From JBECKQ01 sp040235375 (lineage in GTDB: Bacteria > Planctomycetota > Phycisphaerae > UBA1845): 22,351 nucleotides of DNA. The position numbers and the translations under genes were made by a program. How positions within the stretch are numbered: the stretch's first letter is position 1; each line of letters opens with the position of its first letter. Of the stretch, positions 7,747 through 12,649 are shown in pieces. The stretch lies in assembly GCA_040235375.1 (NCBI GenBank), contig JBECKQ010000039.1:1-22351 (forward strand). Direction: 5' to 3'. The notes below the pieces were generated by a model, which was not told the DNA's origin, did no database searches, and saw only the letters and a list, made by a program, of their open reading frames with translations.

Positions 7747-8394
7747 TCAACGCCCTGCGCCGGATGTCTGGTGGTCGTGCCGGATCAATTTCGGGAAAAA
7801 CATCGGCGTTCGCTGCATGTACTCGCGGTACGCGACGGGGTAGCGCTGCAATGCGTCCTGCTCTTCCTTCCTGGCCAGCCGGTAGTACATGACGATGACG
7901 AACGGCCAAAGAATCAACGTCGCCAGCGTGGGCCACTGTATCATGAATCCCAGTGTAATGATGAAAATGCCGGTGTACTGCGGGTGACGCATGTACTGAT
8001 AGACTCCGTCGGTGACGAGTCGCCCCTGTGCCTTGTACACTCGCTCCCAGCCGTCGCTGATGATCGAGATGCCGATGATCAGGAGCACGTTGCTCACCAG
8101 CATGACGATGAACCAGCCGTTGCCAAGACCCAGGTAGGTAATCAGGTCTCCGAGCAGATGGCCGCTGATGTGCCCGAGGGAGATTTTAATGCCGAAGAAG
8201 TGGGCCAGCAGGTAGATCGTCAGCGGAAACCCGTACATCTCGCTGAAGAGCGCAACGATAAACGCGATCAGCGCCCCACCCGATCGCTTCTGCATTCCGG
8301 TACGCATGGGGATGAACTTGAGAATGAAGAACAGGCTGATGACGATCATCGTGATGGCGATGCCCCAGTGTCCGTAGGCGTACTGCTCAGGCAT
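7747..8394 (-). CDS. Isoprenylcysteine-methyltransferase-family membrane protein
   Basis: 215 residues from ATG at 8394, chosen because GGAGGT lies 7 nt upstream and the start overlaps the preceding stop as ATGCCTGA (8-nt overlap); the longer frame to 8439 is unsupported. Several membrane helices (about 9-28, 41-68, 90-112, 141-171) precede the family signature: GVYQYMRHPQYTGI (Arg136-His137-Pro138), then RKEEQDALQRYPVAYREYM with Glu177/Glu178 and a final FFP. This is the ICMT/phospholipid methyltransferase fold, which uses S-adenosylmethionine at the membrane face. The natural substrate of bacterial members is mostly unknown. Lying inside a metal-resistance operon, it could modify a lipid or a membrane protein of the system; that is inference only. 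Confidence 0.85.
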   Translation of the reverse strand: MPEQYAYGHWGIAITMIVISLFFILKFIPMRTGMQKRSGGALIAFIVALFSEMYGFPLTIYLLAHFFGIKISLGHISGHLLGDLITYLGLGNGWFIVMLVSNVLLIIGISIISDGWERVYKAQGRLVTDGVYQYMRHPQYTGIFIITLGFMIQWPTLATLILWPFVIVMYYRLARKEEQDALQRYPVAYREYMQRTPMFFPKLIRHDHQTSGAGR

Positions 8395-8677
8395 GGTCGT
8401 CACCTCCGGACCGGGTCCCGATGCTGTACAGAACGGCAAACACGGCGCCGAACAGCCAGCCGAAGATGAACACCTCCAGCACGCCGATCACCATCTCCCA
8501 CCAGGGCATTCGCCAGCGCATGATGGGCCCGACGTCGATTCCGTGCAGAATGCTGTTGAAAAAGTGAACGACGAACTCCTTCGGCGCCGTCATGGTGATA
8601 GCCATGCACGCCAGGTACAGCAAGGCCGTCGATGCGCCCATTGCGAAGCCGGTTCGCGTCACGCTGAGACTGCGCAC
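8387..8677 (-). CDS. DUF5676-like two-helix membrane protein (first copy)
   Basis: 96 residues from a GTG at 8677, with GGGAG 6 nt upstream. Two hydrophobic segments (about 10-31 and 60-86) are separated by a loop with FFNSILHGIDVGPI, a pattern I associate with DUF5676 (helix, HGID-P loop, GWLFGAVFAVLY second helix). The function of the family is unknown; members recur beside copper ATPases and methyltransferase-like proteins. The tail is charged (GTRSGGDDHA). It overlaps the methyltransferase gene by 8 nt, so the two are probably translated together. The other DUF5676-like protein of this operon (4598-4891) is clearly different in sequence, so they are not a recent duplication. Confidence 0.85.
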   Translation of the reverse strand: MRSLSVTRTGFAMGASTALLYLACMAITMTAPKEFVVHFFNSILHGIDVGPIMRWRMPWWEMVIGVLEVFIFGWLFGAVFAVLYSIGTRSGGDDHA

Positions 8678-8725
8678 AATAGTCTCCCTGGTCGGCGCCG
8701 ATCGCGCGGCAACGTGCCCCCGTCA

Positions 8726-9145
8726 TCACCCCTGCGGCTTCCAAGCCATCGCCAGAGCGCCGCCGACCATGCCGAGGATCCCGGCGAAGAGGCCGCCGGC
8801 TCCACCCAGCAGCGCCACGCAGGAGGAAATGAGGACGACCACGCCCCAGCGCGGCGCCGTGGCCGGCCGCGCATACATGGCAAACGCCCCGACCAGCACG
8901 AGGATCGCGGCGGCCGTCCCCAGCCAGAACCACAAAACGCCGCCTCCATAGCCGTGCATCCACTGGTGGTGGGCCCACATCCAGTTGTAGGCGCCGCCGG
9001 CGCCCGGACCGCCGGCGTACATGTTGCCACTCCACCCGCGCGAGCCCATGTATCCCCAGCCCATCATGCCGCCCATGGCCAGCATCCATAGCCCGGCGAT
9101 CAGGCTGACGACAAATGCTCCGACTGGCCTGTCTTCATAATTCAT
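8726..9145 (-). CDS. Met/Trp/His-rich four-helix membrane protein of unknown function
   Basis: 139 residues from ATG at 9145. No strong ribosome-binding site is visible. The protein opens with a helix (about 9-30), then an extracytoplasmic-looking loop of about 40 residues rich in Gly, Met, Trp, Tyr and His (MGWGYMGSRGWSGNMY, then WMWAHHQWMHGYGGG), followed by helices at about 69-91, 97-113 and 116-133. Met, His and Trp in that density suggest soft-metal contacts, in keeping with its neighbours. I do not recognise a named family. It is 48 nt upstream of the first DUF5676-like gene and 47 nt downstream of the P-II gene, consistent with one operon. Confidence 0.75.
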   Translation of the reverse strand: MNYEDRPVGAFVVSLIAGLWMLAMGGMMGWGYMGSRGWSGNMYAGGPGAGGAYNWMWAHHQWMHGYGGGVLWFWLGTAAAILVLVGAFAMYARPATAPRWGVVVLISSCVALLGGAGGLFAGILGMVGGALAMAWKPQG

Positions 9146-9192
9146 CGCGTTTGATCAACTCTCTCACCCGTCAGCCGTTCGATCCCATTGGT

Positions 9193-9537
9193 TCAAAGTG
9201 CCCCGTCACCTTCGGCATGCGTACGGATATTCACGGCCCGTTCGATCGGGGCCACGAAAACCCGCCCATCGCCGGACCTGCCCGTATGAGCGGCGCTCTT
9301 GATTGCGTCCACAAACAGCCCGGCCTCCTCGCTTTTACAGACGACTTCCACCTTCGTCATCCGCGAGTACCTCGTGTCGTACTGCCTGATGATGCGGTGC
9401 TCGTCCTCGTTGAGGTCGGCCAGCACGCCCAGCGCATCGACACGAATAACAGTGATGTCACGCGCCCCGGCCTGCTCCAGCGCGTGGATCACCCCTTCGA
9501 GAACATCGGGCCTCACGTATGCCTTTACCTCTTTCAT
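9193..9537 (-). CDS. P-II family signalling protein, metal-associated (PII-NG-like) type
   Basis: 114 residues from ATG at 9537; GAGG lies 7 nt upstream. It has the P-II length and fold order: MKEVKAYVRPDVLEGVIHAL start, T-loop region at about 37-58, a TKVEVVC strand, TGRSGDG (85-91, the B-loop that contacts nucleotide), and FVAPIERAVNIRTHAEGDGAL at the end. The T-loop differs from GlnB/GlnK: position 51, the uridylylated Tyr of E. coli GlnB, is Arg here, while Tyr53 and Tyr57 flank it, and the usual KGFGRQKG stretch is replaced by an acidic LNEDEHR sequence. P-II trimers read ATP/ADP and 2-oxoglutarate or other ligands and control partners through the T-loop. A separate group, PII-NG, was described near CusABC metal-efflux genes; this gene fits that context. 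It probably regulates a transporter of the module and not nitrogen metabolism. Confidence 0.88.
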   Translation of the reverse strand: MKEVKAYVRPDVLEGVIHALEQAGARDITVIRVDALGVLADLNEDEHRIIRQYDTRYSRMTKVEVVCKSEEAGLFVDAIKSAAHTGRSGDGRVFVAPIERAVNIRTHAEGDGAL

Positions 9538-9855
9538 TTCCGTTCCTCACCCCGGCCGGGGTTCACGCTGTCCGGCGCCCGCTCGCGCACAAAGACTCTG
9601 GCTCTTCGAGTGACCGGCCGAGCACTCACTTTTTCACCCCTATTGTTGGATGCGGCGCAGCCGCCAATCCTTCCGCAGGCCACAAAAGCAGAAGGGGTTG
9701 AGAGCCGACTTTCTCCCGAGCCGCGCACGCCTACCGTGCCGGAGCAGAAACGACTCCCGACCGCTTATCCGCCTGCGGGCAAGCATCGGTCGAGCAGGTC
9801 TCCCGACGCGCGTTTCTCTGCGACGGCCCCTATCTGCACCCCAGGAATGGCGGGT
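9538..9855. other. Intergenic region between Spy-like and P-II genes
   Basis: 318 bp without a credible gene. It may carry a promoter for the P-II-led operon on the minus strand. A short inverted repeat GAGTG/CACTC with a 10-nt spacer lies around 9608-9627, and an imperfect GC-rich stem (GCGGC/GCCGC with flanking GGAT/ATCC) at about 9649-9671. Neither has a clear U-tract on the minus strand, so I do not call a terminator. Confidence 0.35.
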
Positions 9856-10362
9856 CTACTGGCCCTGCATGTTCTTCATCGCCTGCATCATCGGGCAGCC
9901 GTTGGACGACACGTTCGCTCCCGGATCGTGCATGCCGTGGCCCATCTGGCCGCCCTGCATGCCCTGGCCCATTTCGCCGCGCATGCTGCCCATCATTCTG
10001 TGCATTGCCATCGAGCTGTTCGGCGTCTTCTCCACCTTCTCCAGTTCGGATTTCTGCTCGCTGTTGAGCACGGAGCGGACCTTCTCGCGCGCCTGGCCCG
10101 CGATGTCGCGAATCTGCTGGGCCTGATCATCCGTGAGGTTCAACTGGTCCTTCAACGCCAGCACGGCATTCGGGTCGAGGGGGTTGACGTGCATGCTCAT
10201 GAGCATGCGCGTACGCATCATCATGGGCTTCGACATCTGCTGCTGACCCCGCATCATCATGCCGCCTCCGCGCTCCTGGGCGAACGCCGTGAACGTCGCC
10301 AGCAATAAGGCGACAGAAGCTGCCGATACCGTCACAGTCACGATCTTCGCGGTTCTGCTCAT
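9856..10362 (-). CDS. Spy/CpxP-like periplasmic protein with Met/His-rich tail
   Basis: 168 residues. Three consecutive ATG codons occur at 10368, 10365 and 10362; AGGAG is too close to the first but 7 nt from the third, which I take as the start. The signal peptide is at residues 1-29 with AFA before QERG. The mature part starts Met-rich (GGGMMMRGQQQMSKPMMMRTRM), contains an LTxxQ-type helix (LKDQLNLTDDQAQQIRDIAGQAREKVRSVL, seen as LTDDQ), and ends with a Met/His/Gly-rich tail (MHRMMGSM...MGHGMHD...GCPMMQAM). Spy/CpxP proteins are periplasmic helical chaperones or stress and metal sensors; the Met/His tail points to copper or silver binding. It is the first gene of the minus-strand module, 318 bp before the P-II gene, and may have its own transcript. 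Confidence 0.83.
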   Translation of the reverse strand: MSRTAKIVTVTVSAASVALLLATFTAFAQERGGGMMMRGQQQMSKPMMMRTRMLMSMHVNPLDPNAVLALKDQLNLTDDQAQQIRDIAGQAREKVRSVLNSEQKSELEKVEKTPNSSMAMHRMMGSMRGEMGQGMQGGQMGHGMHDPGANVSSNGCPMMQAMKNMQGQ

Positions 10363-10368
10363 CATCAT

Positions 10369-10694
10369 TCTCCTTTCGAGTGCTGAGTTCCCGGGTCTCG
10401 TTGTCCCGGCACACCGCGCGGCCTGTCTTGTCCGAGATCGCCGAATACCCCTCGAACCCGTGCCGAAAGCCGCGCGCACTTCCCACGGTCGCCCCAATTG
10501 TGGCCGCCCGAAATAAGCACGTGGTTAATTCTGGCTTAGCTCGTCGTAATGGCCGGCCATCTGCGAAAGGCGTTTGTGGGCTCCGGGCGGAGTTTCGAGC
10601 GAACGGTCCTGTTGAGTACAATGGTCCCGTTGCGAGTTGGACGCTGATCTGAACCCGACGGCCTCGCCGCCTCCTGGCTGCTCAGAGTGTACAA
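10369..10694. promoter_or_regulatory. Divergent intergenic region between Spy-like and zinc-ribbon genes
   Basis: 326 bp between divergent starts. A perfect 12-bp palindrome, ATGGCCGGCCAT, lies at 10549-10560 and could be an operator for either side. A good -10-like hexamer TACAAT on the plus strand is at 10617-10622, 72 bp before the ATG at 10695, but its -35 match is poor. An AT-richer stretch lies at 10510-10535. I could not find a clear CueR- or CsoR-type operator by eye. Confidence 0.4.
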
Positions 10695-11090
10695 ATGCTC
10701 GACGAACTGCCCGGTATTGACGACGCCGAATCCGAAAAACGCCTCCGCCAGGAGTACCTTCGACGAGACTCCCGGCGCAAGCGTATCGCCGTCCTGGCGG
10801 GCATCCTTCTCGGCACGGGCTTTGCCTTGGGAGTTGCTTCAGGAATCCTGGTTGTTTTAGGTTTCCGCGTGGCCGGCACGTGGGTGGGCAGCGCCTTCGC
10901 GGGCTTCGTCTCTGCGTATTTGGTTATCGCCTGGGAGCGATCGCGCATTCGAAAGGCATGGCCGTCCGTCGCCGCGGCTCACGGACGTTGCCGCAATTGC
11001 GGCTACATACTCGTCCCAGCCACCGCGGACCGCTGCCCGGAGTGCGGCGAACCTGTTGAACCGCCGTCGGCAGATACCCGAGAGGACTGA
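10695..11090 (+). CDS. Two-helix membrane protein with C-terminal CxxC...CxxC zinc ribbon
   Basis: 131 residues from ATG at 10695; no strong ribosome-binding site. A charged N-terminus (about 1-30) leads to two membrane helices (about 31-56 and 59-80). The cytoplasmic tail carries a rubredoxin-like zinc ribbon: Cys99 and Cys102 in CRNCGY, and Cys114 and Cys117 in CPECG. Small ribbons of this CxxCGY...RCPECG form are very frequent in Planctomycetota membrane proteins and are one reason for the lineage guess. The ribbon probably binds one Zn2+; no enzymatic function is evident. It opens a plus-strand cluster with the next two genes (gaps of 15 and 50 nt). Confidence 0.75.
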   Translation: MLDELPGIDDAESEKRLRQEYLRRDSRRKRIAVLAGILLGTGFALGVASGILVVLGFRVAGTWVGSAFAGFVSAYLVIAWERSRIRKAWPSVAAAHGRCRNCGYILVPATADRCPECGEPVEPPSADTRED

Positions 11091-11105
11091 CCACCGTACC
11101 TCGCC

Positions 11106-11258
11106 ATGACTCAACGAGACCACAACTCCACGGCCCACAAGCAGACGGCCAAGCGCGCCTCCCGGCTTATGCAGCCGCTGCCGCTGGCGTACTGGCTGCT
11201 GTTCGGCATACTGCTGACGCTGGTGGTGTTTCTGCTGCTGGGCTTCGTGGCGCCGTAA
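11106..11258 (+). CDS. 50-residue single-pass membrane microprotein
   Basis: An intact short frame, ATG at 11106 to TAA at 11256-11258, 15 nt after the zinc-ribbon gene. The translation begins with a polar, basic segment (MTQRDHNSTAHKQTAKRASR) and ends in one strong helix (about 27-48: PLAYWLLFGILLTLVVFLLLGF) followed by VAP. The positive-inside rule would put the N-terminus in the cytoplasm. Its place in a plus-strand gene row and the sharp polar/hydrophobic division support a real gene. No ribosome-binding site stands out. I know no family for it. Confidence 0.55.
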   Translation: MTQRDHNSTAHKQTAKRASRLMQPLPLAYWLLFGILLTLVVFLLLGFVAP

Positions 11259-11308
11259 GATCATGCCGACGTGCGAGGGGCCTCCGGGCCAACGCAGTAG
11301 ATCGCTCG

Positions 11309-12274
11309 ATGGAATCTCCGACTGACACATCCCACCCATCGCTGGCCGGCACAGACAGCCGCAACGAAACGGCCGCGCCCGCTCAGCGCCCCGAGTACGC
11401 CGCCAGGCCGGACGACGTAGATCCGCCGGCCAGCCCGACACCCGACCTCGATCGATTGCGTCTGGTCATCGCGCCGCACTGGCGGGGAGCGACCGACATG
11501 GCGATTGGGTTCACCGGGGCGTTCCCGTGTGTCGTGCTTCTCGTTGGCGGCGTGTGGTTTTCGACAATGGACTACTTCGCGTGGCCTGCGCGATTGGTGG
11601 GCCACATTGCCATCGCGATCGCCATCATCGTCCCGATGTGCTCGGTCGGACCTGTCTGCGCCCGCCGACTCCGCCAGCAACTGCCGCGACGCGCCTCGCA
11701 AAAGGCCAAGTACGTGAAACTGCGCCAAGCAGAGCGAACCACTGCTGACGTGCCGCTGTCGTGCGATGGCAGCGCGACCGAACTGGATCTCTTCGTGGAC
11801 ACGATCGGCATCTCGACGGAGGTGGAAGTTACCGGACCGCGTTTCGGATACATCGGCTTTGTTCCTCAGCCCGTTCTTTGGCTACTTCTCGGCTGCATGA
11901 TTGTCGCACAGCGCGTTGTGGGCCCGTTGCGGGCCCTGGCCATCTACATGGCCGTGATTCTTCTCCTGTATTTGTGCTATCGCCTGAAGACGCGCTACTA
12001 CCGAATCCATCCCGGGCGCCTCGACGTCCAATGGGGCTGGGCGTTCCGCGAATCGCTGCATCTCGAACGCTCGATCGACCTGACGACCGCCGACATCTGT
12101 TGCCGCTTTGACAAGGCCAAGTTGACGATTGCACCCGCCGGGCCCGATCGCAGCCCGCTGGTCATCCGTCTGGACGCGCTCGCGAAGCCGCACGCTTTCG
12201 CCGCCACTGTCTTCGCGGCCGCCCTGTATCGCGGCCCCGTCCACACCCTGCCGCCCGACCGCTTCGTCGGGTAG
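11309..12274 (+). CDS. Multi-pass membrane protein with bacterial PH-like domain
   Basis: 321 residues from ATG at 11309, without a clear ribosome-binding site. The first 50 residues are Pro/Ala-rich and disordered-looking. Predicted helices lie at about 63-88, 95-117, 186-202 and 206-226. After the last comes a stretch that reads like a bacterial PH domain (bPH2, YdbS-like): RYYRIHPGRLDVQWGWAFRE, an ERSIDLTTADI strand, LTIAP and VIRLDALAKPHAFA. Such domains occur in membrane proteins of unknown function. The family call is moderate, made by pattern only. The stop is followed within 9 nt by an ideal ribosome-binding site for the next small frame. Confidence 0.65.
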   Translation: MESPTDTSHPSLAGTDSRNETAAPAQRPEYAARPDDVDPPASPTPDLDRLRLVIAPHWRGATDMAIGFTGAFPCVVLLVGGVWFSTMDYFAWPARLVGHIAIAIAIIVPMCSVGPVCARRLRQQLPRRASQKAKYVKLRQAERTTADVPLSCDGSATELDLFVDTIGISTEVEVTGPRFGYIGFVPQPVLWLLLGCMIVAQRVVGPLRALAIYMAVILLLYLCYRLKTRYYRIHPGRLDVQWGWAFRESLHLERSIDLTTADICCRFDKAKLTIAPAGPDRSPLVIRLDALAKPHAFAATVFAAALYRGPVHTLPPDRFVG

Positions 12275-12649
12275 AGGCAGAGCAAGGAGGTAATCGCGTG
12301 ATCACCGATGAAGATGCCTGCGGTCTGCTCGCGCAGGCCATCGTCCGGCGGCGTGCGCCGCTCGGCTCTGATCGGGCGCAATCAACGCAAGGGCGTCTGC
12401 CTCGCGCGATTGATTCCGTCATGTGTCCGCGACAAGAACGCCGTTTGTCCGTCAGCGCGCGAGCTCGTCCAGGAAGCAGCAAAAGGATATCGGCGCGCCA
12501 AACCGCATTGTTCCCGTCTAGCCGGTTTCATAAGATGGGCCATAGCAATGTTGCTCGCGCATCGATGCCTTCAAGGTCATCAAGCAAACGTCATCAGCCC
12601 CGGCCTGCGCCCGTGCCGTGACCACGGGCAATAAGGAGCGCGAAAAGGA
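12275..12649. other. Gap before the peptidase gene with one doubtful small ORF
   Basis: 375 bp whose only candidate gene is the GTG-started frame at 12298-12621. The rest holds the AAGGAG (12633-12638) and AAAGGA (12644-12649) sites just before the peptidase ATG. No terminator-like hairpin with a U-tract was seen. A promoter for the peptidase gene should lie here but I cannot point to it. Confidence 0.35.
12298..12621 (+). CDS. Doubtful small ORF with an ideal ribosome-binding site (possible decayed gene)
   Basis: A GTG at 12298 stands exactly 7 nt after AAGGAGG (12284-12290), the best Shine-Dalgarno match in this part of the window, 23 nt after the preceding stop. The first 20 or so codons translate to a credible protein start (MITDEDACGLLAQAIVRRRAP), but the remaining 85 are Arg/Ser/Pro-rich and look like out-of-frame coding sequence. 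The likely explanations are a small gene broken by a frameshift soon after its start, or a short regulatory ORF. No family is recognisable. Confidence 0.35.
   Translation: MITDEDACGLLAQAIVRRRAPLGSDRAQSTQGRLPRAIDSVMCPRQERRLSVSARARPGSSKRISARQTALFPSSRFHKMGHSNVARASMPSRSSSKRHQPRPAPVP

Noticed and set aside
9602..9640. Plus-strand hairpin GAGTG/CACTC followed by ACTTTTT as a terminator
   Set aside because: The stem is only 5 bp with a 10-nt loop, and no plus-strand gene ends upstream of it.
9115..10308. 397-codon plus-strand open frame across the P-II and Spy-like genes
   Set aside because: Antisense to two recognisable genes and the gap between them; His/Leu-rich low-quality translation.
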